Source: Pseudoalteromonas sp. FUC4
Lineage (GTDB): Bacteria > Pseudomonadota > Gammaproteobacteria > Enterobacterales > Alteromonadaceae
Direction of reading: 5' to 3'
Length of the DNA: 64,000 nucleotides
Assembly (NCBI RefSeq): GCF_008370255.1
Contig: NZ_SEUI01000002.1
Location: 568,221-632,220 of the forward strand
The notes beneath the pieces were generated by a model that saw only the letters and a program-made list of their open reading frames with translations, was not told the origin of the DNA and searched no databases. The position numbers and the translations under genes were made by a program. Below are positions 28,772 to 37,953 of this stretch, piece by piece. Positions within the stretch are counted from its first letter, which is position 1. Every line of letters begins with the position of its first letter.

Positions 28772-29341
28772 TTAGATTTTACCAACTAAATCTAGTGAAG
28801 GTGCAAGTGTGTCTTCACCTGGCTGCCAAGATGCAGGGCAAACTTCACCATCGTGAGTTGCAATGTATTGTGCAGCTTGTACTTTACGAACTAGTTCTTT
28901 AGCGCTTCGGCCAATTCCTAAATCGTGAGTTTCGATTACTTTAATTTCGCCTTCTGGGTTCATTACAAATGTTCCGCGAAGTGCTAAGCCTTCTTCTTCA
29001 ATCATTACACCAAAGCTACGTGTAATACGCCCTGTTGGGTCGCCAATCATTGGGTAAGTAATTTTACCGATAGTGTCTGACGTGTCGTGCCATGCTTTAT
29101 GAGTAAAATGAGTGTCGGTAGATACTGAGTAAACTTCTACGCCCATTTCTTGAAGTTGTGCATAATAATCTGCAAGGTCACCTAATTCGGTAGGACATAC
29201 AAATGTAAAGTCTGCTGGGTAAAAGAAGAAGATTGACCATTTACCTAGAACATCTTTTTCAGACAATTCTACAAAGTCACCGTTGTGGTAAGCGGTTGCA
29301 TTGAATGGTTGTAATTTTGTATTGATTAATGAAGTGCTCAT
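28772..29341 (-). CDS. ahpC: alkyl hydroperoxide reductase subunit C (2-Cys peroxiredoxin)
   Basis: This 189-residue typical 2-Cys peroxiredoxin reduces H2O2 and organic peroxides. The peroxidatic cysteine is C49 (FTFVCPTE) and the resolving cysteine C168 (GEVCPA). It is first of the ahpC-ahpF unit, with a separate hairpin afterwards. An inverted repeat at 29457-29478 lies in its promoter region. Confidence 0.97.
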   Translation of the reverse strand: MSTSLINTKLQPFNATAYHNGDFVELSEKDVLGKWSIFFFYPADFTFVCPTELGDLADYYAQLQEMGVEVYSVSTDTHFTHKAWHDTSDTIGKITYPMIGDPTGRITRSFGVMIEEEGLALRGTFVMNPEGEIKVIETHDLGIGRSAKELVRKVQAAQYIATHDGEVCPASWQPGEDTLAPSLDLVGKI

Positions 29342-29456
29342 GGTATTTCCTCATCTGTGTTTATGTATTTTAAAAGTAATCAACGCTTTCGTTTTAAACG
29401 ACCTTCTGCGTTGGCTTGATTAATACAATAAGGCCAATGGGAAATTAAATAAAATT

Positions 29457-29478
29457 GATTGTTTAGATTAAAACAATC
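29457..29478. promoter_or_regulatory. candidate operator upstream of ahpC
   Basis: GATTGTTT-AGATT-AAAACAATC is an inverted repeat with 8- to 9-bp arms, 116 bases upstream of the ahpC start and in the divergent region shared with a DUF3429 gene. OxyR is the expected regulator, but the pattern differs from the ATAG-N7-CTAT consensus, so the factor is not assigned. Confidence 0.4.
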
Positions 29479-29621
29479 GGTTTTTTGGGTTGAACTATAT
29501 AATCAATGTTATCGTAAAGATTAGTTGAATTGCAAACGCTACGAATTATTAAGACCGCTAATCGCAATACTGCTACAATAGCCCCGCTTCAAATAAGTCA
29601 TTAAATATAAGGCGCACCGTA

Positions 29622-30041
29622 ATGGAAAAATTTGTTAACCATATACAGCTAGGCTACTTAGGCTTAATCCCGTTTTTAGGGTGTGTAGGTTGGCCTCTCA
29701 TGTTTGGCAGTAATAGCCTTAACTTAGAGTTTTTTACTTTTTACAGTATCGCCATTTTAGCATTTATGGCGGGTAACTTATGGCGCGCCGGAGAGCAAAG
29801 CTATAGCAACGCAATTAAAGCGGTATTACCTGTTATCCCAGTTCCATTTGTATCATTTTTACCTGTAGAGTGGGCACTGGCTTGGCTAGGTGCTAGTTTT
29901 TGGTTAGTACTTATATTTGAAAAAGCCACGCCACAATGGCAAACCTATCATAAAGATTATCAAAAAATGCGCTTTGTACTCACCTCTGTTGTGTTTGTTT
30001 GTCACATTCTGACTATTGGTATGAGTATTTACCCTAAGTAA
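29622..30041 (+). CDS. DUF3429 family membrane protein
   Basis: This 139-residue protein has about four to five membrane helices and matches my recollection of DUF3429, a family without known function. Its stop codon TAA (30039-30041) is exactly the first three bases of MITE copy 2, so the natural end may have been changed by insertion. Confidence 0.7.
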   Translation: MEKFVNHIQLGYLGLIPFLGCVGWPLMFGSNSLNLEFFTFYSIAILAFMAGNLWRAGEQSYSNAIKAVLPVIPVPFVSFLPVEWALAWLGASFWLVLIFEKATPQWQTYHKDYQKMRFVLTSVVFVCHILTIGMSIYPK

Positions 30042-30235
30042 CCTGAACTCTGGATAATAAATCTATCTCAAGCAGCTATTTTCAGCGCTAACTGCGTTGA
30101 ATTTAATTGCAATAGGCCCGCTATTGACGCGTAAATTCGCCTTGTTTTCACTGAAAATCTCTGGCTAGAGAAAATAAATTTAAATATCACCATAATTCAA
30201 TGCGTTAGCAAATCTATTAACCAGAGTTCAGGTTA
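30039..30235 (-). mobile_element. 197-bp MITE-like element, copy 2
   Basis: Ends are TAACCTGAACTCTGG and CCAGAGTTCAGGTTA, a perfect 15-bp inverted pair. The interior is the reverse complement of copy 1 at 23939-24136 with scattered substitutions. The stop codon of the upstream gene is supplied by the element's TAA. Confidence 0.82.
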
Positions 30236-30307
30236 AATAGCAGCTGTAAACTTAAATATTGCGTGGTAATAAGGTAATATCCGCGCACTGCTATTTGAGG
30301 ACACACC

Positions 30308-30709
30308 ATGATTGACCAACTACGCCAACAACTCGACGAACTTGGCGAAAACTACGTAGAAAAAAACGCTGCATTTAAAATCAAAGTGATCCCGTTTTTT
30401 TGTGCTATTCGCATTAAAAAAGATCATAAAAGCGAAGGTCGTTTAAGCTTTTATTCAAGTCAATTACTCGAAATATTTTTAGTCGTCTTATTTTTGCTAT
30501 TCGGTTTAACACTGTACGATACAGATGCAGGATTCACTCACGGCCCTATTCATATTGCCTTGGCTATTTTAATTACCTTTAATCTTATTATTAAACAAAT
30601 CGCAATCGAAGGATTAAAAACCAGACTTGCGTTTCATCGTTTACTAGCAAAAGACTCACAAACAAATAGCGATATAAATAATACTGCTACAAACATAAAC
30701 GCTAAATAA
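30308..30709 (+). CDS. uncharacterised membrane protein
   Basis: This 133-residue protein has a polar N-terminus of about 55 residues, two membrane helices (about 58-77 and 84-103) and a polar tail. No family recognised. It starts after an ACACACC leader without a strong ribosome site and ends three bases before the methyltransferase gene, so the two are probably co-transcribed. Confidence 0.62.
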   Translation: MIDQLRQQLDELGENYVEKNAAFKIKVIPFFCAIRIKKDHKSEGRLSFYSSQLLEIFLVVLFLLFGLTLYDTDAGFTHGPIHIALAILITFNLIIKQIAIEGLKTRLAFHRLLAKDSQTNSDINNTATNINAK

Positions 30710-30712
30710 AAT

Positions 30713-31528
30713 ATGTATTTAAATCCTCAATGGCGAATACTCACCGTAGGCGATGGCGATTTATCGTTTTCGAACGCTATTTACACCCATCTATCGCCAA
30801 AAGCTTTGGTTGCATCCACTTACGATGACCAGACTACTATTGAGCAAAAATATCAGCACAATGCACTTAGCAACCTAAAAGCGCACAACGTTGAAGTGCT
30901 TAATAGTTTTGATGTAACAAATCCCGCATGTTGGCAAGCTCTAAGTGAAAGCCAGCACAGCTTTGACGTGGTTATTTTTCAGTTTCCGCTTATACCTGCA
31001 TTTGTTGGCCGTGAAGCGTTTGAAAGCAACACGCACCAAACCAGTATGAACGTATTAAACCGCGCTTTACTGCACCAATTTATTAAATACGCTAACGAAT
31101 ACGCGCTTGATAAAAATGGGCCAATGCTTTGTTACATCACCTCAAAGGATGTAAAACCTTATCGAGAATGGAATATAGAAGGGAGTTTAAATAACGGTTT
31201 AACAGCAGATTATTTAGGCCAAATCCCATTTGATATTAGCCATTTTGAAGGTTATAAAATTCGTAATGTTGACCGCGATAAACACGTTAAAGACACCAGC
31301 GGTATAACTTACGTTTTCAGCCCAAAAAGTATCGATAAACATACTAGCGAATTAAGCTCACGCCTTACAAAGCCTGCATACTTAACATCTAACCATTGCC
31401 CCCTTTGCCGCGTCGGGCCTTATGTGGCAAGCGAGGATGAAGCCAAACATCTAAACGCTAAAAAGCATCAGCAAATGCTACATCTTGAAAACGATTGGCA
31501 ACAATGGCTAAATAAGTTTTATAGCTAA
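30713..31528 (+). CDS. BMT5-like (DUF2431) Rossmann methyltransferase with a C-terminal zinc-finger-like motif
   Basis: This 271-residue protein begins with the SAM-binding pattern VGDGDLSFS (residues 12-20). It continues with ASTYDD and a VVIFQFPL strand, as in the DUF2431/BMT5-like family, whose yeast member makes m3U in 25S rRNA. After about residue 225 it has CPLC followed some 20 residues later by H-x5-H (KHLNAKKH), a probable zinc finger. An rRNA or tRNA target is inferred from the family only. Members are mostly eukaryotic, so a bacterial copy is of interest. Confidence 0.78.
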   Translation: MYLNPQWRILTVGDGDLSFSNAIYTHLSPKALVASTYDDQTTIEQKYQHNALSNLKAHNVEVLNSFDVTNPACWQALSESQHSFDVVIFQFPLIPAFVGREAFESNTHQTSMNVLNRALLHQFIKYANEYALDKNGPMLCYITSKDVKPYREWNIEGSLNNGLTADYLGQIPFDISHFEGYKIRNVDRDKHVKDTSGITYVFSPKSIDKHTSELSSRLTKPAYLTSNHCPLCRVGPYVASEDEAKHLNAKKHQQMLHLENDWQQWLNKFYS

Positions 31529-31555
31529 TTAATAGCCCTACTACAGTTTATTTAA

Positions 31556-33157
31556 TTATACCTTTTCGTGTTTAATTAAATCAGCCGCTTTTTCAGCAAT
31601 CGCAATTACCGGCGCATTTGTGTTGCCGGTAATAATAGTAGGCATAATCGACGCATCAACTACGCGTACGTTACTCACCCCGTGTACTCGTAAATTAGTA
31701 TCCACCACTGCCATTGAGTCTTGCCCCATTTTACATGTCCCTACTGGGTGATACTCGGTATCTGCAGTTTGGCGTATAAACTCAATTAGCTGAGCATCAT
31801 TATTTATATCAAGCGGATAAACCATTTTACCGCGTATGTTATCAAAAGCTTTACTTTGCATAATAGTGAGTGTTTTTTTAAGACCAGCAAGCATTACAGT
31901 TATATCATCTGGATGGCTTAAATAATTAGGGTCAATAAGCGGTGCACTACGCGGGTTGTTATCGGCTAATGTAATAGTACCTCGGCTTTTGGGGCGCATA
32001 ATACTGCTGTGTATACTGTAACCATGCCCAGTGTGTAATTTACGACTATGATCGTCCACCAGCCCAATAACAAATTCTAATTGCACATCTGGCGCTGGCG
32101 AGTCTTCAAATACTTTTATAAACGCGTGCGACTCTGCAAAATTACTGGTTAATCGCCCTTCTCGTTTACTAAACCAGTTAATACAGCCTTTTAAAATGCT
32201 GGCAATGCCAAGCGGGCTTATACCAAATGTGCCCTTACTTGTTTTAGATTTATAAAGTGGCACTACCGTTAAGTGATCCTGTAAATTAGCGCCAACACCT
32301 TCAAGTACGTGCTGAACCTTAATGTTATGTGCACTTAAATGCTCTTTTGGGCCAATGCCTGAAAGCATTAATATTTGCGGCGAATTAATAGCGCCAGCAC
32401 TAAGTATTACCTCTTTTTTAGCACGTAAATTAATAACCTCTTTATTACGCTCTATTTGCACGCCTTGCGCTATCTTATTGGTTATATTTATTTTATTAAC
32501 GTGGCTATGGGTTAATACCGTTAAATTGGGGCGGTTTAAATACGGTGTTAAATATGCTTTTGCTGCACTACAACGCTCGCCATTGTGCTGAGTTACCTGT
32601 GATAAACGCGCGCCGCTTTGCTCTTTACCATTTATATCGTCGCTTAAATTAACGCCCTGCTCAGCACAGGCATTTAAAAAGTATTGGTTTACATTGCTTG
32701 GGTTATTTAGCTCTTGCACATGTAGCAGACCCTTTGTCCCGTGCAGCTCATTATTTATAAACGCTTTATTGTTCTCAGCTTTAATAAAATACGGGAGTAA
32801 ACTATCAAAATCCCATCCCGTATTGCCATTAGCCGCCCATTGGTCGTAATCGTACTTATTACCTCTTATGTAAACCATTGCATTGGTAGAGCTTGACCCA
32901 CCCAATACTTTGCCGCGCGGCACAAAACCACAGCGGTTATTAAGCGCCTTTTGTGGCACCGTATTGTAATGCCAGCTATTTATGCCATAAGGGACACTCG
33001 CTGCTATGCCAGCTGGCATTTGCACAAATACACTTTTATCGCTGCCGCCAGCTTCAATTAAACACACACTGACATTTTTATCCTCAGACAAACGCGATGC
33101 CATAACGCAACCACCACTGCCTGCGCCAATTATGATGTAATCATACTCTGTGCTCAT
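31556..33157 (-). CDS. GMC-family FAD oxidoreductase (choline/alcohol dehydrogenase-like)
   Basis: This 533-residue glucose-methanol-choline oxidoreductase has the N-terminal FAD loop GAGSGG, GMC signature 1 around GGSSSTNAMVYIRGN (residue 87 on) and the C-terminal active-site His in EYHPVGTCKMG plus Asn in TGNTNAPV. It resembles choline or alcohol dehydrogenases; no betaine genes are adjacent, so BetA is not assigned. Confidence 0.9.
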   Translation of the reverse strand: MSTEYDYIIIGAGSGGCVMASRLSEDKNVSVCLIEAGGSDKSVFVQMPAGIAASVPYGINSWHYNTVPQKALNNRCGFVPRGKVLGGSSSTNAMVYIRGNKYDYDQWAANGNTGWDFDSLLPYFIKAENNKAFINNELHGTKGLLHVQELNNPSNVNQYFLNACAEQGVNLSDDINGKEQSGARLSQVTQHNGERCSAAKAYLTPYLNRPNLTVLTHSHVNKINITNKIAQGVQIERNKEVINLRAKKEVILSAGAINSPQILMLSGIGPKEHLSAHNIKVQHVLEGVGANLQDHLTVVPLYKSKTSKGTFGISPLGIASILKGCINWFSKREGRLTSNFAESHAFIKVFEDSPAPDVQLEFVIGLVDDHSRKLHTGHGYSIHSSIMRPKSRGTITLADNNPRSAPLIDPNYLSHPDDITVMLAGLKKTLTIMQSKAFDNIRGKMVYPLDINNDAQLIEFIRQTADTEYHPVGTCKMGQDSMAVVDTNLRVHGVSNVRVVDASIMPTIITGNTNAPVIAIAEKAADLIKHEKV

Positions 33158-33354
33158 ACAACTTAGCCGTTTACTTTTTATTTACACTACAATACATAAA
33201 ACCAGTTCATTAATCGCTATTTATATTGCATAAACCTCAGCTAAAAAACGACATTAATTAAAGCCTAAACACATTAAAAACTTAAACTTTAAAACAAACA
33301 CGCCAAAATTTAAAATGATACAATTCTCGTTCTTATATTTTCTAAGGAGTGGGC

Positions 33355-34341
33355 ATGAACTTTGTTATTGTTGGCACCAATTTTATTAGCGACACATTGT
33401 TAGCCGCTGCAAATACGTTAAACGATTTTAATTTATATGGGGTGTGCTCGCGCGCAGTATCAAGCGGCGAAGCGTTTTTAACCAAACACCCACAAAATGC
33501 ACAAGCAAAAATTTTCACCTCAATCGAGCAAGTTTGCCAAGATCAAAATGTCGATGCTGTCTACATAGCCGCTCCTAACAGCTTACACAAACAATATGCC
33601 GTTATGTGTCTAGAAGCGGGTAAACATGTCCTTGGCGAAAAACCATCTGCAGCCAATTCTAAAGAGCTTGCAAGCATTATAGCTGCAGCAAAAAAGCATC
33701 AGCGCCTTTACATGGAAGCCATGATGACCACTCACTTGCCTAACTTTGAGCGGCTGCAACAGGCAATAGTAAAAATTGGCACACCACGTAAATATATTGG
33801 CCAGTACAGTCAATATTCATCGCGTTACGATAAGTATAAAAATGGCGAACGCCCAAACACATTTTTACCCGAGTTTGCTAACGGCGCTTTAGTTGATTTA
33901 GGGATTTACCCACTGTATTTATTAATTGCACTTTGGGGAGCGCCGCAAAGCGTAAGTGCCAGTGGCGTATTACTTGATACAGGTGTTGATGGTGCGGGGG
34001 ATGTATTACTAAACTACGCTGATAAACAAGCCGTTATTAGTTACTCTAAAATATCGCAAGGCGACAACATAACCGAAATACAAGGCGAGCTTGGACGCAT
34101 ACGTATAGAAGCCGTATCGCAACTCAAAAAGGTGGAGTTTATTGCTAATAATGGTGAGGTAGAGGTTATATCCCAGCCGTTTGATGAGCACTTTATGAAA
34201 TACGAAGTTGAGCATTTTATGGCATTAGTGAAGCAAAATATTCTTGAGTCACCCGTTAATACACATATTTTAGCCAGTAACGTAATGCGCGTTCTTGATG
34301 AAGCACGCAAACAGCTTGGGGTTGTATATCCTAACGACTAA
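33355..34341 (+). CDS. Gfo/Idh/MocA family oxidoreductase
   Basis: From the ATG at 33355 (AAGGAGT) it is 328 residues; an upstream in-frame GTG overlaps the ribosome site. The Rossmann loop is degenerate (VGTNFISD). The catalytic-loop EKPSA is at about residues 97-101, and a C-terminal alpha/beta domain is seen. These enzymes use NAD(P) to oxidise or reduce sugars and inositols or open dihydrodiols; the substrate is unknown. It is divergent from the GMC enzyme. Confidence 0.88.
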   Translation: MNFVIVGTNFISDTLLAAANTLNDFNLYGVCSRAVSSGEAFLTKHPQNAQAKIFTSIEQVCQDQNVDAVYIAAPNSLHKQYAVMCLEAGKHVLGEKPSAANSKELASIIAAAKKHQRLYMEAMMTTHLPNFERLQQAIVKIGTPRKYIGQYSQYSSRYDKYKNGERPNTFLPEFANGALVDLGIYPLYLLIALWGAPQSVSASGVLLDTGVDGAGDVLLNYADKQAVISYSKISQGDNITEIQGELGRIRIEAVSQLKKVEFIANNGEVEVISQPFDEHFMKYEVEHFMALVKQNILESPVNTHILASNVMRVLDEARKQLGVVYPND

Positions 34342-34349
34342 TTAAATAT

Positions 34350-34377
34350 GGGCGTTAACCAACGACAGTTAACGCCC
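34350..34377. terminator. hairpin after the Gfo/Idh/MocA gene
   Basis: GGGCGTTAAC and GTTAACGCCC form a perfect 10-bp stem with an 8-base loop, nine bases past the stop. No U run follows, so it may be a weak terminator or mRNA-stabilising hairpin. Confidence 0.45.
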
Positions 34378-34504
34378 AAAAGAAAGCTTAAATAGCTCTC
34401 GAACCACGACACACTTTACAAAACACTTTAAAATAGCGATCCCCATCCATGGGCAATCAAATACCTATACAACAAACTTAACACTGACAACTCAACTCGA
34501 TTTG

Positions 34505-34605
34505 TTACCAATATTTCTTACCTTTTAATCTTAAATCTAACTTAACACACAAAAACATTACCAATCAAGCTGGCCAATTATATTATTTTAAACTAAATTG
34601 GTAAT
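34505..34605. promoter_or_regulatory. three repeated TTACCAAT motifs, candidate GntR/FadR operator cluster
   Basis: TTACCAAT occurs at 34505-34512 and 34558-34565, and its complement ATTGGTAA at 34598-34605. The last extends to TTGGTAATACAA, close to the T-G-G-T-N-A-C-C-A form bound by FadR-subfamily GntR regulators such as UxuR/ExuR. The cluster lies upstream of such a gene, suggesting autoregulation. Confidence 0.45.
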
Positions 34606-34763
34606 ACAATAATGCAACCATTGGTGTATAGTGGCTTTTAACCACAACATCGCGTTAGAATTTTGACATAATAGTGAATTTTGAGGTAACCTCTGGTTTT
34701 AACAGTTGGTTTTGACTTTTAGGCCCCAGAGGCCATTATTCCTTAAGGTAATGAAGGTAAAAT

Positions 34764-35507
34764 ATGGGTAATCGTCGCTTATTTTGGCGCATAGTTGATA
34801 AAATTGAGTCTTTAATAAATCAAGGCGAATTTTCTGCTGGGAGTCGTTTACCACCTGAACGTGAACTTGCAGAAATGTTTGATGTAAGTCGCCCTACCAT
34901 TAGAGAAGCTATTATCGCATTAGAAGTACGTGGTCGAGTTGAAGTTAAAACCGGCTCTGGTGTTTACGTAGTAGAACAAAAAAATGCATCTATAAAATCA
35001 AAAGAGATCAGTGCATTTGAACTTACTCAAGCTCGCGCATTAATTGAAGGCGAAATTGCCGCTTTAGCTGCTCAAAGCATTACAGAAGAAGAACTAGAGC
35101 AACTAAATAAAACATTAATTGCCATGGAAAAAGGCCTTTATGTTGAGCAAGCCGACCGTGAGTTCCACGAAATTATAGCTAGAGCAACGCGCAATAAAGC
35201 ACTTGAATTTGCGGTGTCTAACTTGTGGGATTTACGTTTAACAAACTCACAAATTGTTGCTGACTATAGCAGTGTATGTAAAAACAATAACGAGTGCGTT
35301 ATGGATGAACACACCGCTATTTATACAGCTCTAAAGTCGCATGATGCAAATGCAGCACGTACTGCAATGCATAAACATTTTAACCGCTTAATTAATGCTT
35401 TATTTGACGCTGTAGAATCGCGTGCACTTGAAGAAATTAAACGCAAAAATGATGAAAAACGAGGCCTCTACTCGCTTGATGGCTTAGTTAATAAAAGTGC
35501 CCACTAA
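34764..35507 (+). CDS. GntR-family regulator, FadR/UxuR subfamily
   Basis: This 247-residue protein has a winged helix-turn-helix (about residues 8-75, with SAGSRLPPERELAEMFDVSR) and an all-helical FCD effector domain (about 95-225). H and D residues typical of its metal site are present (D-x3-H: ADREFHEI). It resembles regulators of hexuronate use. No hexuronate genes are adjacent. A set of TTACCAAT repeats lies in front, consistent with self-control. Confidence 0.88.
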   Translation: MGNRRLFWRIVDKIESLINQGEFSAGSRLPPERELAEMFDVSRPTIREAIIALEVRGRVEVKTGSGVYVVEQKNASIKSKEISAFELTQARALIEGEIAALAAQSITEEELEQLNKTLIAMEKGLYVEQADREFHEIIARATRNKALEFAVSNLWDLRLTNSQIVADYSSVCKNNNECVMDEHTAIYTALKSHDANAARTAMHKHFNRLINALFDAVESRALEEIKRKNDEKRGLYSLDGLVNKSAH

Positions 35508-35527
35508 GGCCTTTTAACCAACTTATT

Positions 35528-35557
35528 AAAGTTAGCAAACGCCTGTTTGCTAACTTT
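35528..35557 (+). terminator. strong hairpin after the GntR gene
   Basis: AAAGTTAGCAAAC and GTTTGCTAACTTT form a perfect 13-bp stem with loop GCCT, 20 bases after the stop. A CT-rich run follows instead of a pure U tract. Confidence 0.65.
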
Positions 35558-35738
35558 ACCTCTTACTTTATTTACCTGCCCTATTTAATATACTTTTAAT
35601 TGCGCAATTTTGGTCGCAAACACTTACCTATAAATTTAAAAAAAGATACTATGCCGCCATTAATATCGGGCGGGTTTAGCTTTTATACTCCCTGCATTAC
35701 ATAACTAATTGATAGAGTTACTCAACTCAAGGATTAAA

Positions 35739-36602
35739 ATGCAAGCATCTTCAAAAAGTTATTTGCTGGCTATCGTGTGTGTACTGCTTGCTATGATGAC
35801 CATTCAAACGGGCGCGTCGTTTGCAAAACAGCTTTTCCCTATTGTTGGCCCTGAAGGTACAACAGCACTTAGGCTTGGTTTTTCTGCATTTATACTTTGC
35901 TTAGTGTTTAAACCTTGGAAACACTTACCCACGTCGGGTAATCGTATTCCTATAATTGTATATGGTTTAAGTTTAGGCGGCATGAACATTTTGTTTTATT
36001 ACGCCATTGAACGCATTCCACTAGGCATTGGTGTAGCGCTTGAATTTACAGGCCCGCTTGCTGTTGCCTTGTTTTCATCGCGCCGTAAACGTGACTTGTT
36101 TTGGGTTGCCTGTGCTATTACCGGTATTTTGCTTTTGCTTCCAGATATGAGCGGCCAAGACAGCCTTGACCCATTAGGTGCAGCCCTTGCGCTTGGTGCT
36201 GGTGCGTGTTGGGCAGGTTATATATTATTTGGTAAAAAAACAGGCACACAAAGCTCTGGTGGAGCCACTGTCGCATTGGGAATGACCGTTGCCGCTATAG
36301 TGCTAGTCCCTTACGGCGGCATTATGCAAAGCGCCGTGTTTACATGGGAAATTATCCCACTAGGTATTGGTATTGCTATTTTATCAAGCGCACTGCCTTA
36401 CACACTTGAAATGGTTGCACTGCGTAACATGCCTTCACAAGGGTTTAGCGTAATGATGAGTTTAGAGCCTGCAATAGCCTCGCTCGCAGGGTTTATTATA
36501 CTGGGTGAATTGCTTACTTTATGGCAGTGGCTCGCTATTTTACTTGTAATTATTGCATCTGTTGGTAGCTCTTTTTCAAACGCAAAAAAACAAACTACTT
36601 AA
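35739..36602 (+). CDS. EamA-family (DMT) transporter, RhtA-like
   Basis: From the ATG at 35739 (AAGGATTAAA) it is 287 residues; an upstream TTG reading lacks a ribosome site. Ten membrane helices in two EamA repeats are expected. It resembles RhtA, the homoserine/threonine exporter, with GLSLGGMNILFYYAIERIP typical of that group. The substrate is inferred. Confidence 0.86.
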   Translation: MQASSKSYLLAIVCVLLAMMTIQTGASFAKQLFPIVGPEGTTALRLGFSAFILCLVFKPWKHLPTSGNRIPIIVYGLSLGGMNILFYYAIERIPLGIGVALEFTGPLAVALFSSRRKRDLFWVACAITGILLLLPDMSGQDSLDPLGAALALGAGACWAGYILFGKKTGTQSSGGATVALGMTVAAIVLVPYGGIMQSAVFTWEIIPLGIGIAILSSALPYTLEMVALRNMPSQGFSVMMSLEPAIASLAGFIILGELLTLWQWLAILLVIIASVGSSFSNAKKQTT

Positions 36603-36634
36603 TTAACTACCAAACTAACCTAAACAAGCTAAAT

Positions 36635-36661
36635 AAAGTCACCACGCAACATGGTGACTTT
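36635..36661. terminator. bidirectional terminator between EamA and MFS genes
   Basis: AAAGTCACCA and TGGTGACTTT form a perfect 10-bp stem between converging genes. Confidence 0.75.
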
Positions 36662-36683
36662 ATTGTGCTCTTTACAGTGATTT

Positions 36684-37880
36684 TTAACTCACAGCCTTAC
36701 TTTGCTTTTTAGTTGTAACTAAATAGCCAATCAACGAAATAAGCGGCATGCAGGTAGCCACCAGTGCAATACCAGTCCAACCGCCCGCTTCATATAATGG
36801 GCTGGCAATAAGCGAGCCTACTGCGCCACCTACAAATATACTCGTCATGTAAATAGCATTTAAACGCGCACGGCTTTGTGGCTCTAATGCGTACACTGCA
36901 CGTTGCCCCAAAACCATATTGGCCTGCACAGCAAAATCAATAAATACACCGGTTAACGCCAATACTATAATGCCGTAAGGTAACTCAAATAAGCTTGGTA
37001 AAAAGCACAGTGCTGCAATGAGTTTGGCAAATAACGATAACTGATGCGTATAACCTTTATCAGCCAAACGCCCAACAATGGGGGCAGCTACTGCACCTGC
37101 GGCGCCCACTAGTGCAAACAATGCTATTTCTGATTGGGATAAACCATACTCACGAGCAAGCACAACCGGTACGCTTGTCCAAAATAAACTGAACGATGCA
37201 AACATTAACGCTTGAAAAAATGAACGTTGGCGTAGCACTGGCTGGCTTATCATTAACTGCTTAAGCGATTTTAATAACTTAAAATATGTTGTTTTATGAG
37301 TAGGTTGCCTGCTTGGAATAGTAAAATAAATTACGCCTGCAATAAACACCATACACCCTGCTGCAAAGTAAAATACAGCGCGCCAACCAAAGTGATCAGC
37401 TATTAGGCTCGATACCGGTCTTGCTAGCAAAATACCTAGCAACAGACCCGCCATAATATTGCCAAGAACTTGTCCGCGTTTTTCGTCAGACGATAAATGC
37501 GCAGCAAGCGGAATAAGCACCTGAACAGAAACCGAGCTAATACCTATCATCAAACACAAAATAAGCATCACATTGGGTGAATCAGCAAGTGCAGTCCCCA
37601 CTAAACTCAAAAACGACACAACTAAAGTAATGAGCATTAAACGCTTATTTTCAATTAAGTCAGCTAATGGCACTAAAAAAAACAACCCCAAAGCGTAGCC
37701 TATTTGTGTAAGCGATACGATAAGACTAGCACTGCGTGGACTTAATCCAACTTCAGGGGCAAGTAACTCAATAATAGGTTGAGCGTAATAAATATTGGCA
37801 ACAATAAGACCGCAACACAAAGCAATAATAGTAACAAGTGTATTGCTAAGTGGTTGCGCTGAAACGCCTGTTTGGGTCAT
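36684..37880 (-). CDS. MFS transporter, drug/metabolite efflux type
   Basis: From the ATG at 37880 it is 398 residues; the TTG at 37922 lies in the terminator of the previous gene. Twelve membrane helices and MFS signatures are present (NIYYAQPI near residue 30, GRLADKG in the middle loop). It may export a product related to the old-yellow enzyme encoded just upstream, but a terminator separates the two. The substrate is unknown. Confidence 0.86.
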   Translation of the reverse strand: MTQTGVSAQPLSNTLVTIIALCCGLIVANIYYAQPIIELLAPEVGLSPRSASLIVSLTQIGYALGLFFLVPLADLIENKRLMLITLVVSFLSLVGTALADSPNVMLILCLMIGISSVSVQVLIPLAAHLSSDEKRGQVLGNIMAGLLLGILLARPVSSLIADHFGWRAVFYFAAGCMVFIAGVIYFTIPSRQPTHKTTYFKLLKSLKQLMISQPVLRQRSFFQALMFASFSLFWTSVPVVLAREYGLSQSEIALFALVGAAGAVAAPIVGRLADKGYTHQLSLFAKLIAALCFLPSLFELPYGIIVLALTGVFIDFAVQANMVLGQRAVYALEPQSRARLNAIYMTSIFVGGAVGSLIASPLYEAGGWTGIALVATCMPLISLIGYLVTTKKQSKAVS

Positions 37881-37906
37881 GTGTGTCTCTACTTTATAAA
37901 GATAAT

Positions 37907-37938
37907 AAAACCCAACCAGCAAACGCAGATTGGGTTTT
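37907..37938 (-). terminator. terminator of the old-yellow enzyme gene
   Basis: On the minus strand AAAACCCAA pairs with TTGGGTTTT, followed by TTTTATTAT. It is 16 bases after the stop codon. Confidence 0.78.
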
Positions 37939-37953
37939 AACCTCGTAATTTAC

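Larger units (their letters stand above)
34342..34763. other. intergenic regulatory stretch ahead of the GntR gene
   Basis: No gene is seen. It holds a perfect hairpin at 34350-34377 and three TTACCAAT-type motifs at 34505-34605, both listed separately. Confidence 0.5.

Noticed and set aside
29457..29478. Firm assignment of the ahpC inverted repeat to OxyR
   Set aside because: The repeat does not fit ATAG-N7-CTAT well, so only an unassigned operator is reported.
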